Below, one piece after another: positions 41,622-50,404 of a stretch of 64,000 nt of DNA (position 1 is its first letter; every line of letters starts with the position of its first letter). The notes beneath the pieces are model-generated. The model saw nothing but the letters and a program-made list of their open reading frames with translations, ran no database searches and was not told where the DNA came from. The stretch is from a methanogenic archaeon mixed culture ISO4-G1 (lineage in GTDB: Archaea > Thermoplasmatota > Thermoplasmata > Methanomassiliicoccales > Methanomethylophilaceae). The translations under genes and the position numbers were made by a program. The DNA is taken from positions 186,001 through 250,000 of the forward strand of contig CP013703.1 in the NCBI GenBank assembly GCA_001563305.1, given 5' to 3'.

Positions 41622-43358
41622 TCATTCTTTGGAAGGCTTCTTCTCTTCCAGGCCCTTGGGTGCGGGACGTGCCTTTCCGGTCTTCATCTTCCACACCTGC
41701 GTCAGTCCGACCAGGATGGCCAGGCAGAGGAATATCACGATATGGTGCGGCTTCTCCAGCCCGTTGGGCGTTATGAGAAGGATCAGGAGGTCCAAGAGGG
41801 CCGCGATGGTCAGCGGGTTCATGACCTCGTAGAAACTGGATTTGAACTTGGAGCTGTTCTTGTTGGGTTTCAGGACGAACATGATGAGACGCAGGCTGCT
41901 GGCGATGACGTAGCAGGGCATCAGGAGGGCACCGAAGTTGAGCAGGATCACCACGAATCCCCATTGGTCGTACGTGAGCCTTCCGATGTTCTCGCTCAGC
42001 CACCACGTCAGGGGGTCGAATATGAGGAAGAACAGGGCCTGCACGACGAACACCACGACTATGTTGATGTAGGTGTTGCCGAGCCCCTTCTCGAATGCGC
42101 TGTGCGTCATCGACGAGACGGATCCGAGCACGCCGTAGGTCCTGTTGCGGGCACCGTTGAGACGCTCGATGAACCTCCTGAGGAAATTGGGTTGATGCTT
42201 CTCGATGGAATCGAACACCTTGTCGCTGCGGCCGGTGAGAAGCGGGAGCATGATCATCGATATGAGTGCGGCCCCGATGACCGACGAGTAGAACGACTGG
42301 TCCACTACGCCACAGTCCAGGGCCTGTTTGGAGATGATGAATGCGAATTCTCCCATCGCGCACAGTCCCAGTGCCGAGGCGAATCCGCAACGCGCGTCCC
42401 CGTTGCCTATCCAGTATCCCAGATAGACGGTGAACGACTTGCATGCGGCGAAGACGCCGTAGAAGATCAGGATCAGCACGATGTTCTCCCTGAGGCTGTC
42501 CAGAGCGACCTCCATTCCGACGGATATGAAGAACATGGCCATGAACATGGTCTTCATCGGTTCCACGAAGTGCTCCACGGCCTCTTTCGGCCTGGACGTT
42601 CCCACGATGACTCCCATCAGGAACGCTCCGATAGCGACGGACAGTCCCATGGAGTGGGCGGCCCAGGACAGGGTGAACAGCGCTCCAATGCACAGGAGCG
42701 AAATGAGCTCGTCGTTGGACCTCTCGTAGAACCAGTCTATGATGCGGGGCACTATGAACAGGCCCAGCGTGAAACACGAGATCATGAAGATGGCGATGCC
42801 CAGAATTAGGATTATCAGCGCATCCCCGCTCATCTCCGATCCGGAGAGCATGGGGGTCAGCATGGAAAGCATGATGACCTGTCCGATATCCTCCATGATC
42901 GTGATCAGGACGAGCATCTCGATGTGCTCCTTGTCCATCTTCCCCTGGGAGTTCAGGACGGCCAGGACGACCGCTGTGCTCGAACCGGAGATGATGGCGC
43001 CCAGAGTGATGCTCTGGAGGAATGTGAATCCGAGCAGGGTACCGGCGATGAGTCCTCCCGCCACCATGAGCGGAAGCTGCACGCACGACACGATAAGGGC
43101 GAACCTGCCTTGGCTCCTCAGCTTGCGTATGTCGATCTCCATTCCGATGGAGAACATCAGCATGATCAAACCGAGGTTCGAGAAGATGTCCAGGATGGTC
43201 TCGGCATCCTCCGAGAGCGTGGTGATGTTCGCGATGACGATACCTGCTGCCAGGAATCCGATGAGCGGAGGCATCCTGAGCTTTCCCAGTACTATCGACA
43301 GGAATGCTGCCAGGATGATCAGCATCGCCATGCTTGAAATGAGGACGATTTCTTCCAT
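41622..43358 (-). CDS. CPA2-family cation:proton antiporter (paralogue A)
   Basis: The 578-residue protein has about 12 N-terminal membrane helices typical of KefB/NapA-like sodium or potassium/proton exchangers. Examples are KLRMPPLIGFLAAGIVIAN, FSNLGLIMLMFSIGMEID, LGAIISGSSTAVVLAVLN and ALGLCAMGEFAFIISKQAL. A less conserved C-terminal region (from about residue 395) has several more hydrophobic helices instead of the usual TrkA-N nucleotide domain. It is a monocistronic gene and a clear paralogue of the antiporter at 48395-50248, with which it shares order and motifs. The transported ion cannot be told from sequence. Confidence 0.85.
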   Translation of the reverse strand: MEEIVLISSMAMLIILAAFLSIVLGKLRMPPLIGFLAAGIVIANITTLSEDAETILDIFSNLGLIMLMFSIGMEIDIRKLRSQGRFALIVSCVQLPLMVAGGLIAGTLLGFTFLQSITLGAIISGSSTAVVLAVLNSQGKMDKEHIEMLVLITIMEDIGQVIMLSMLTPMLSGSEMSGDALIILILGIAIFMISCFTLGLFIVPRIIDWFYERSNDELISLLCIGALFTLSWAAHSMGLSVAIGAFLMGVIVGTSRPKEAVEHFVEPMKTMFMAMFFISVGMEVALDSLRENIVLILIFYGVFAACKSFTVYLGYWIGNGDARCGFASALGLCAMGEFAFIISKQALDCGVVDQSFYSSVIGAALISMIMLPLLTGRSDKVFDSIEKHQPNFLRRFIERLNGARNRTYGVLGSVSSMTHSAFEKGLGNTYINIVVVFVVQALFFLIFDPLTWWLSENIGRLTYDQWGFVVILLNFGALLMPCYVIASSLRLIMFVLKPNKNSSKFKSSFYEVMNPLTIAALLDLLILLITPNGLEKPHHIVIFLCLAILVGLTQVWKMKTGKARPAPKGLEEKKPSKE

Positions 43359-43469
43359 CGGATTCTTGCTCCGAGGAGGGGGTTATCCTCCGTCCTATTT
43401 TAATTGTGTTAATATCAGAAAGGAAGAATCACCATCTGAAACTGTTCACGATGGCCATCCACCCCTCTG

Positions 43470-43607
43470 ATGTGCGAATGTCCGCCGCTCAAGAATTGGC
43501 TCATGTACGCAGCGTACATCCCGCTCATCGGTGCGGATACCTACAGGTTCGCGTACGGGGACGAGGCCGACGGGATCCATGACATAGACGAGGGCTTCAA
43601 GACCTGA
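43470..43607 (+). other. Possible gene remnant or 45-residue peptide
   Basis: A 45-codon frame beginning MCECPPLKNWLMYAAYIPLI and ending DEADGIHDIDEGFKT has coding-like composition, unlike the AT-rich DNA on either side. It has no Shine-Dalgarno or recognised family. It looks like a preserved gene end. The rest of the gap 43359-43750 holds one near copy of the recurrent motif, an inverted repeat and a TATA box. Confidence 0.3.
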
Positions 43608-43630
43608 TTGCATGCAATCGATATGTCACA

Positions 43631-43641
43631 TCTGGCACATC
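43631..43641 (+). promoter_or_regulatory. Near copy of recurrent intergenic motif
   Basis: TCTGGCACATC followed by CG rather than G directly. It lies 110-120 bases upstream of the membrane protein gene at 43751. Confidence 0.35.
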
Positions 43642-43669
43642 CGAGTTGGATGGGTCCTGTAATCAAAAT

Positions 43670-43696
43670 AGTGCCATTTTTGATGTATTTGGCACT
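43670..43696 (+). promoter_or_regulatory. Inverted repeat operator candidate
   Basis: AGTGCCA (43670-43676) and TGGCACT (43690-43696) form perfect arms separated by 13 bases, 25 bases upstream of the TATA box TTATATATA (43721-43729) of the next gene. The spacing suits a dimeric regulator. The arms share the core GGCAC with the recurrent motif. Confidence 0.45.
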
Positions 43697-43720
43697 AAAA
43701 TCGTGCATTTTTGGGCATTA

Positions 43721-43729
43721 TTATATATA
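43721..43729 (+). promoter_or_regulatory. TATA box of 43751 membrane protein gene
   Basis: TTATATATA lies 22 bases before the ATG, which implies a leaderless transcript. Confidence 0.55.
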
Positions 43730-43750
43730 TCCAGTAACAGATTTGTCATT

Positions 43751-44374
43751 ATGTCATTCTTTGACAACACAAAAACACTCGGTCTCGTACTGCTGATCGT
43801 GGGAATACTCTACGTTATTGGAGCAATCCTCGTCATCGCAGCGGGATTCGTGGATCTCGGTTCCATAGTTCAACCCCCTGAGGGAGTGGACCCCAGTGTT
43901 CTCTCGACGTACTGCATCATCGCAGGAATCGGAGCACTTCTCGCAGCAATCGTCTACATGAAGAACGCAATGGCCGTTAGGTCCGGAGCAATCTCTGCAA
44001 AGATCGATGTCCTCGCATGCTACGTGCAGACAGTCGGTCTCGCCTTCCTCATCAGCGGAGTCTTCGATGCAATCGCAGTCGGAGTCGCCGTAGGTGGAGC
44101 TGAGGGTATCATCGGAGCGATCATCGGAGCTATCTTCATCATCATCATTGCGCTCATCATCATGTTCATCGGAAGGAAGATCAACGACGGAAAGCAGACC
44201 ACCGGAGACAAGATCATTTGGGTCATTCTCCTGCTCGCCTTCCTCATCATGCTCGTCCTCAACATCCTTGGAATCCTCGCGGATCCCATTGGAGGCATCG
44301 CTGGAATCCTCATCAGCTTGTTCATGCTCGGATTCCTGTTCGATTCCGATGTCAAGAGACAGATGGGAATGTGA
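43751..44374 (+). CDS. Multi-TM small membrane protein
   Basis: The 207-residue protein has about five to six hydrophobic helices: GLVLLIVGILYVIGAILVI near 11-30, then segments near 55, 92, 115-137 (GAIIGAIFIIIIALIIMFI) and 155-190. The loops are short and charged. Codon use leans to ATC/CTC/GGA, suggesting good expression. It has its own promoter with an inverted repeat. No family is recognised; in style it resembles the 144-residue protein at 9341. Confidence 0.7.
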   Translation: MSFFDNTKTLGLVLLIVGILYVIGAILVIAAGFVDLGSIVQPPEGVDPSVLSTYCIIAGIGALLAAIVYMKNAMAVRSGAISAKIDVLACYVQTVGLAFLISGVFDAIAVGVAVGGAEGIIGAIIGAIFIIIIALIIMFIGRKINDGKQTTGDKIIWVILLLAFLIMLVLNILGILADPIGGIAGILISLFMLGFLFDSDVKRQMGM

Positions 44375-44517
44375 TTTTGAGATCCAACAAACCCCTTAAC
44401 AAACCCCTTCCCTTCTACTTTCGATGATTGATTCCGACTGCTGGCTGCCGTTCCGGTGCAATGCTGTTCGGCCACCCCCTTTGAAGCTTCTTAAACACCT
44501 CTCCGTTAAGGCGCACC
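44375..44517. other. Intergenic gap with short tandem repeat
   Basis: This 143-base gap contains two tandem copies of AACAAACCCCTT near 44386-44410 and a TATA-like TTCTTAAAC about 35 bases before the next gene. No other gene is visible. Confidence 0.4.
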
Positions 44518-45039
44518 GTGTCGCGCCGGGAAAGCATACGGGACCTGATGGTATGGTCCCTCCATCAGCTGGATTCCAGTTTCGGGAGGTATAACGCAGG
44601 CAGGGTCATAGCCGGCAACAAGGTCCCCTCGTACAAGGATGTCCTGGACAGGGAGGATCCTCTCAGGTTGACGCAGAGGGTGCTCGTTAACCCGATGATG
44701 TCCATTCTCGACTATGACGGGCTGATAGCATACGATGTGTATGAGGGCAGGGCCCCGGGCGTATCCCTGGCGACGGTGTCCATGAACTCCGTTCTGTCCG
44801 CGGCATCTTCGCGCGTGCTGTGCGCCATGAACGCGGACGACGCTCCAAGAGGGATAGCCACCGACGGTTTCAGATGGGCGTTGGCCGTCCGTGTGGGCGA
44901 CATCAACAGAATATGCGCCCTGGTGGACCTCAGACCGTATTATATAGAGGTGCTGGACAGGGACAGGTTCCGCGTTGCCGAAAGGGAGGACGATGCGGTG
45001 CTGGACGATTTCATAAGGATCTTCCTGAACGTCCGATAA
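44518..45039 (+). CDS. Hypothetical protein
   Basis: The 173-residue soluble protein has mixed alpha/beta composition. Notable stretches are YNAGRVIAGNKVPSYKDVL, a Met/Ser-rich middle (NSVLSAASSRVLCAMNAD) and GIATDGFRWALAVRVGDIN followed by LVDLRPYYIEVLDRDRF. The last part recalls the strand order of PD-(D/E)xK-type or HsdR-N-terminal-like domains, but catalytic residues are not clear enough to assign it. The start is GTG 44518. The next gene begins 31 bases downstream. Confidence 0.55.
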   Translation: MSRRESIRDLMVWSLHQLDSSFGRYNAGRVIAGNKVPSYKDVLDREDPLRLTQRVLVNPMMSILDYDGLIAYDVYEGRAPGVSLATVSMNSVLSAASSRVLCAMNADDAPRGIATDGFRWALAVRVGDINRICALVDLRPYYIEVLDRDRFRVAEREDDAVLDDFIRIFLNVR

Positions 45040-45070
45040 GGTTATCAGACCCGCAGGCATTCGATATCAC

Positions 45071-46168
45071 ATGGGCAGAGGTTATCTGATTATCGCCATC
45101 ATCGGTATCGGTGCAGCGATGGCGGTAGTCGCGGCCCTTCTGCTGATGGGGATGCCCGGTCAGGACGTCATCCCTGACGATCCGGGGGAGACGTTCGACG
45201 TGAAATGCCCCGAGGGTGTGACATTCAATGCCGACACGGGGACGCTGATGTCGGAGGATGAGATCACATGGAACGTCACCGACATGCTGATCCCGTTCGA
45301 GACGTCGGAGGGCAAACGCACCCCGTTCGAGACGGTCGGTAAGGAACTGAAGCTGAAACCGGGCTACTACAAGGTGGTGGCGGGGGACAGCGACCCCTTC
45401 GACGTCGCGATCGCCGGGAAGAAGACGTTCACGGCCTCATGGGAGTACTACGACGGCGAGGACGTCAGGGATGTCCAGGTCTCGTACGACATAAGCTACA
45501 TTGAGCTGGCCAAGACGATGATCGAGAATGCCGACTGGAACGTCTACGGTACCAGATACTTCGACAACCTTCCCAAGATCGTGGTCGTCGACAAGACCAT
45601 CAGGTCCATAGAGTCGCAGCTGTCCGAGAGATACGAGGAGATGGGAGGCAGCAAGGAGGACAGGCAGGCCTACGCCGATTTCCTGGTATCGTTCGCCCAG
45701 ATGACCATATCCTATCCCACCGGACATTCAGGGGAGTACGATTACGGTGTCTGGGGAGTCAAGGAGTACTGGGCCAGGCCTTTGGAGACCCTCTTCTTCG
45801 GGATAGGTGACTGCGAGGACTCGTCCGCAGTGGCCTGTGCTCTGTTCAAGGCCGCAGGGTTCAAGACGGCCATGGTAGGTGTCCCCGGACACGTGACCGC
45901 AGGTCTTGTTTTGGAAACGTTCACGCCGCGCGACATCAGCGAATACAAGGATTATTGCGAGGGCTACTCCTCGATGACCGAGGCCGCGGGATATGCGGTC
46001 GCGGACAGCGGGAAGACCGGGGATTACTACCACGGTGTGGACACGATCAGGAAGCAGGTCCCGACAGGATACATGCTGAAGGGACACGTGCAGTCCTTCG
46101 GCAAGACCGTGATGAACTGGGAGACCATGATCCCGTACGGTACCGCCGGTTTCTATCCGGTCGATTAA
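45071..46168 (+). CDS. Membrane-anchored transglutaminase-like protein
   Basis: The 365-residue protein starts with a signal-anchor helix (YLIIAIIGIGAAMAVVAALL). A short beta-rich region (to about residue 130) and a transglutaminase-like cysteine protease fold follow. The nucleophile is in FFGIGDCEDSSAVACALFKA and the His in MVGVPGHVTAGLVLE. The third triad residue should lie in the following strand region. The active domain would face outside the cell and could hydrolyse or crosslink peptides. It shares four terminal bases with the convergent MBL gene. Confidence 0.75.
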   Translation: MGRGYLIIAIIGIGAAMAVVAALLLMGMPGQDVIPDDPGETFDVKCPEGVTFNADTGTLMSEDEITWNVTDMLIPFETSEGKRTPFETVGKELKLKPGYYKVVAGDSDPFDVAIAGKKTFTASWEYYDGEDVRDVQVSYDISYIELAKTMIENADWNVYGTRYFDNLPKIVVVDKTIRSIESQLSERYEEMGGSKEDRQAYADFLVSFAQMTISYPTGHSGEYDYGVWGVKEYWARPLETLFFGIGDCEDSSAVACALFKAAGFKTAMVGVPGHVTAGLVLETFTPRDISEYKDYCEGYSSMTEAAGYAVADSGKTGDYYHGVDTIRKQVPTGYMLKGHVQSFGKTVMNWETMIPYGTAGFYPVD

Positions 46169-46998
46169 GGCGACGTATCGGGGATCCATTCCTCGTCGGT
46201 GGTCTCGGCATCCGATAGTTCCAGTTCCCTGCCGACATCCAGCACCATGAGGTCGTGGCCGGCTATCGTCCTGATGCCCGTGGCCTTTTCCGTCATGGCA
46301 GCTTCGTTTTCAGCCCCCCTGCGTATGATGACCACCCCGAGGTGGATGAATATCGCCAGCTCTGGTCTCACGATGTCGATGAAACTTATGGCATCGTCCG
46401 TGCACAGGTGGTACTTGATGCGATTGCCCATTGGCGTGGTGACCGGAAGGATGAGGACACGGGATCCGATGTACTGTTCGGCAATCTCCTTGGTGAACTC
46501 GGTGTCGCTGACGTACGATACGATGCCGTTATCCGTATGGAACTTGAACCCGACGTTGGTGGGGTCGCTGTGCTTCGCTTTGGTGATGTCGATCTTCAGG
46601 CCGTCGACGTCGAGGACGTCACCGGGCCTGAACACCGTGCACTCCTTCACGATCTTCTGGTGGTAGGGGGATATGCAGGGTCCGAGACCGTCCTGGCCGA
46701 GAAGCACCGTGGGCGAGCCGTAGATGTGGCCCTTCTTCTCCCATCCGCCCCTGGACATACCTTCCGCGACGCATTCCGCATCGGAATAGTGGTCGGGATG
46801 GCAGTGGGACACGATCATCGACTTGGTACTGCACACGTCGTAGTGGATGCGGTGCATCTGCACGAGGGCGCCCGGACCGGGGTCCACGTTGAGCATCCCT
46901 CCGTCATGCTTGATCAGCATTCCGCCCGTGGATCTCACCTGATACATGGTGGAATGCCTTCCACCGCCGGTCCCCAGGAACGTGATGCGGAACACCAT
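46165..46998 (-). CDS. MBL-fold metallo-hydrolase
   Basis: The 277-residue protein is a metallo-beta-lactamase fold hydrolase. It has FRITFLGTGGGRHS at the N-terminus, the metal site MIVSHCHPDHYSDAE (HxHxDH), GFKFHTDNGIVSYVSDTEF supplying the next Asp, and a C-terminal RTIAGHDLMVLDVG with a late His. The layout is close to the RNase Z/PhnP-like branch; the substrate cannot be told. Start ATG 46998. Confidence 0.82.
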   Translation of the reverse strand: MVFRITFLGTGGGRHSTMYQVRSTGGMLIKHDGGMLNVDPGPGALVQMHRIHYDVCSTKSMIVSHCHPDHYSDAECVAEGMSRGGWEKKGHIYGSPTVLLGQDGLGPCISPYHQKIVKECTVFRPGDVLDVDGLKIDITKAKHSDPTNVGFKFHTDNGIVSYVSDTEFTKEIAEQYIGSRVLILPVTTPMGNRIKYHLCTDDAISFIDIVRPELAIFIHLGVVIIRRGAENEAAMTEKATGIRTIAGHDLMVLDVGRELELSDAETTDEEWIPDTSP

Positions 46999-47078
46999 GC
47001 ACCCTGTAACGGCATACTTCGATATCTTTTTGATGCCGACTGCAACCGTTAAATCGGTACCAAGGGATACGGCAGAAC

Positions 47079-48368
47079 ATGATTACAGCAATCCGCAACG
47101 CATGGATCGTCACACAGGACGCATCCAGGAGGATCATCCGTGGCGATGTCGTCGTAGACGGCGAGAAGATCGTCTCCGTCGGTCCCGAATACAACGGGAC
47201 GGCCGACAGGGAGATCGACGCGACGGGCGACATAGTCATGCCCGGTATGATCAACACGCACACGCATGTGGCCATGTCGGTCATGAAGGGTGTCGTGGAC
47301 GATCTGACCTTCCCCGATTTCCTCGACAAGGTCTTCAAGATTGATTCCGACAGGACGGATTTCGACCTGGACATCGGAACGAAGATCGGATGCATGGAGA
47401 TGATCCGCAGCGGAACCACCACGTTCATGGACCTCTACTATTCGGAGAACGTGATCGCGAAGGCCACCTAGGCCGCGGGCATCAGGGGTGTGCTGTGCTG
47501 GTGCTGTCTGGACGAGGACAAGACCACCCAGAAGGGGAATCCCGTTCAGAACTGCAAGAACTTCTATTCCAAGTTCAAGAACGAGAGGAAGATCGTCCCC
47601 GGGGTCGGACTGCAGGGAGTGTACGTCTGCAACGAGGAGACCTGTGTGCAGGCCAAGGAGTTCTCCGACGAGGTCGGGGCACCCATGAACTTCCATCTTT
47701 CCGAGACGAGGGGCGAGGTCGCGGACCACAAGAAGAAGACCGGCATGAGGCCGGCCGAGTGGCTGTCCGAGATCGGTGCGCTGTCCCCCAGGGGCGTCGC
47801 GGCCCATTCGGCATGGCTCACCAAGAGGGAGGTCATGCTCATGGGACAGGCAGGCATGTCCATATCGTCATGCCCCGTCTCCAACATGAAGCTGGCCACG
47901 GGAGGCGTCGCACCGGTGCCGGAGTTCATCGAGGCCGGGGTCAACGTCTCGTTCGGTACCGACGGGAATACCACCAACAACACGCTGGACATGTTCGCGG
48001 AGATGAAGTCCCTCGGGCTCCTCCAGAAATCCAGCAGATGGGATCCCGTGGTGTGCGGCGCTCAGCAGCTGCTGGACTTCGCCACCATCAACGGAGCGAA
48101 GGCGGTCGGCATGGCGGACAAGATCGGATCGATCGAGCCTGGGAAGTACGCCGACCTGATAATCCTGGACGGGAAGGCTCCCAACATGAGGCCCCTCCTC
48201 CCGGACAACATGGTCGCCAACATAGTGTACTCCGGGAACGGGCTCAACACCAAGACCGTCATGTGCCAGGGAGACCTGGTCATGCAGGACGGCAACATCC
48301 TGACCCTGGACAAGGACGACATCCTGTCCAAGTCAGAGGACATCTGGAAGCAGCTCTGCATCAGGTGA
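47079..48368 (+). CDS. dadD: DadD/MtaD-type deaminase with in-frame TAG (predicted pyrrolysine 131)
   Basis: Read through TAG at 47469-47471, this encodes a 429-residue amidohydrolase of the 5'-deoxyadenosine / methylthioadenosine / S-adenosylhomocysteine deaminase family. All metal and substrate motifs are intact across the amber codon: GMINTHTHVAMSVMKG (HxH), MNFHLSETRGEVAD (His, Glu), AAHSAWLTKRE, and the Asp in SFGTDGNTTNNTLDMF. The TAG falls in a helix (VIAKAT-TAG-AAGIRGV) where a charged or polar residue would be normal. The enzyme would recycle by-products of SAM-dependent reactions, which are plentiful in this organism. A pseudogene reading is unlikely because both halves are otherwise perfect. 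Confidence 0.85.
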
Positions 48369-48376
48369 AAATCCTT

Positions 48377-48394
48377 ACCGGGGGAGACCCCGGT
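48377..48394. terminator. Hairpin between convergent genes
   Basis: Stem ACCGGGG/CCCCGGT with a four-base loop, followed by T-rich TCATTTCTT. It separates the deaminase and the convergent antiporter. Confidence 0.55.
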
Positions 48395-50248
48395 TCATTT
48401 CTTAGAGAAGTCGCCGGTGTCGATGGACACGGATGTGTTGTGCTCCTCGGCCATGTTCTGCAGAACCTTGATGCGTATGAGCTCCTTGAAGGTCTCCGTG
48501 TCGATGTCGAACGAGTTGTCGTCGTCGTATGATTTGACCTCGTACTTCCTGGTGAGCGACCTCTTGTTGACGAATAACAGTATGACCAGGGCGATGAACA
48601 GGACGACGAAGTGCTCCCATATCCCCAGGTCGTTGGGGACGATGATGAGTATGCTGATCCCCAGCATGAGGGAGAGCAGGGTGGTATCGGTGTCGATGAT
48701 CCTGTCCAGGAAATCCTTGTTGCCTTTGTTCTCGGAATAACCGAAACGCTTGATGTCCCTCTCCGACTTGCTGTCGATGATCTTCAGGTTGCTGATGAGC
48801 ACCGAGATCGGGATGTACAGCGCGAAGAGGTTCAGCAGGAGAATGATGGAGCTCCAGAACACGTTGTCTCCGCCGAAGTACGTGACGCCCCACGCCCTCA
48901 GCGGCGGTGTGATCAGGACGAACACGATCTCGATGATGATCGTGAGCGTGATGCAGAAGTACGAACTGGTGAGGGTGTAGTTGATCTCCTTCATGGTCCT
49001 CTTGGACGAGGAGATGAGCCTTCCGTAGAACGAGGTCTTGATGTCCGCGATGCCGTAGAAGACCTTCAGTATGGGCTCCGGCAGGCGTTCCGATGCGGTA
49101 TCCCAGAGGGGCACCGCGAATCTGGACAGTATCGGGAGCATGATCATGGACATCAGGGCGGCCCCGATGATGGCGGTGTAGAACGCCTCGTCGATGACGT
49201 TGTAGGTCAGCGCCTGCTTGGCGATGATGAATGCGAACTCTCCCATGGCCAGCAGGCTGATGGCCGTCAGGAAGCTGATACGGGCCGAGGCGTTACCGAG
49301 CCAATATCCCATGAACACGGCGAATGCCATGAGGGTGCTGAAGAGTCCCCAGAGGATGATGATCATCGGGATATTGTCTAGCAGAGTCTCCAGACCGATC
49401 TCCATTCCTACCGAGATGAAGAACATGGCCATGAAGATGTTCTTCATGGGCTCGATGTCGTGGGTGATCTCCTTGCTCTTCCTGCTCGAAGCGATCATCA
49501 TTCCCATCAGGAACGAACCGATGGCGACGGACAGCCCCACATAGCTGGACAGCAGGGCCATACCGAATGCGAGACCGACGGAGAATATGACGACGACCTC
49601 GGACGTGACGTTATCGGACACCCAGTTGATGACACGGGGCATGAACCTGAGTCCAACCAGGATGCATGCTGCCATAAACAGTATGATGCTCAGGATCATG
49701 GCTGCCAGTCCTCCGGCGTCCAGATCGTTGCCGGCCATCATGGGGGTGAGTATGGAGAGTATGGTGACCTGTCCGATGTCCTCCATGATCATGATGAGGA
49801 TGATGGTGTCGAACTGGTCCTTGTCGGCACGTTTCTGAGTCTTCAGCACGGCCGTCACGACCGCGGTACTGGATCCCGAGAGGACGGCTCCTAGACAGAT
49901 ACACTGCAGGGGGTTCAGACCTAAGGCCCCTCCTGCGATGACCCCACCCAGTATCATCACTGGCAGTAGGATCGTCGTGACCTTCATCGCGAACACTCCT
50001 TGCTTACGTATCTTCTTCAGGTTGATCTCCAATCCCAGGCAGAACATGAGCATGATCAGTCCCATGTTCGACAGCATCTCCACGACGTCCTCACCCGTCT
50101 CGGTGATGTCGACGAAGTTGTTCACGATGATACCGGCGATCAGATAACCCACCAGGGGCGGGAGCGAGATCTTGTTGAACACTATGGAGCAGACTGCCGC
50201 TAGTAGCAAGAATAATGCTAGACTGGTCAGTAGGACAATCTCATCCAT
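48395..50248 (-). CDS. CPA2-family cation:proton antiporter (paralogue B)
   Basis: The 617-residue membrane protein is a paralogue of the antiporter at 41622-43358. It shares KISLPPLVGYLIAGIIVNN, LSNMGLIMLMFCLGLEINL, LGAVLSGSSTAVVTAVLK, LIMIMEDIGQVTILSIL and ISLLAMGEFAFIIAKQAL. The C-terminal part (from about residue 410) carries extra hydrophobic helices and a soluble tail ending in an acidic/polar segment, rather than a KTN domain. ATG 50248 was chosen; a small in-frame extension to 50266 has no support. The upstream gap carries one copy of the recurrent motif. Confidence 0.85.
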   Translation of the reverse strand: MDEIVLLTSLALFLLLAAVCSIVFNKISLPPLVGYLIAGIIVNNFVDITETGEDVVEMLSNMGLIMLMFCLGLEINLKKIRKQGVFAMKVTTILLPVMILGGVIAGGALGLNPLQCICLGAVLSGSSTAVVTAVLKTQKRADKDQFDTIILIMIMEDIGQVTILSILTPMMAGNDLDAGGLAAMILSIILFMAACILVGLRFMPRVINWVSDNVTSEVVVIFSVGLAFGMALLSSYVGLSVAIGSFLMGMMIASSRKSKEITHDIEPMKNIFMAMFFISVGMEIGLETLLDNIPMIIILWGLFSTLMAFAVFMGYWLGNASARISFLTAISLLAMGEFAFIIAKQALTYNVIDEAFYTAIIGAALMSMIMLPILSRFAVPLWDTASERLPEPILKVFYGIADIKTSFYGRLISSSKRTMKEINYTLTSSYFCITLTIIIEIVFVLITPPLRAWGVTYFGGDNVFWSSIILLLNLFALYIPISVLISNLKIIDSKSERDIKRFGYSENKGNKDFLDRIIDTDTTLLSLMLGISILIIVPNDLGIWEHFVVLFIALVILLFVNKRSLTRKYEVKSYDDDNSFDIDTETFKELIRIKVLQNMAEEHNTSVSIDTGDFSKK

Positions 50249-50296
50249 AGCATCCCCGTAAAGCAAGCACCTTAACAGAATATAAAATAATAGCCA

Positions 50297-50308
50297 TCTG
50301 GCACATCG
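50297..50308 (+). promoter_or_regulatory. Recurrent intergenic motif TCTGGCACATCG
   Basis: Copy 3, exact, in the divergent gap between the antiporter and the ferredoxin-like gene, about 50 bases from the antiporter start. A TATA-like TTTATAGTTTATA follows at about 50329-50342 in the rightward direction. Confidence 0.4.
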
Positions 50309-50404
50309 AATACTTACTATTTTTTCAAGTTTATAGTTTATAAGACCGTAAATCGTCGATTGTCGAATGGAATGTTTATCAACTATACGACGTTCAACTT
50401 AACG

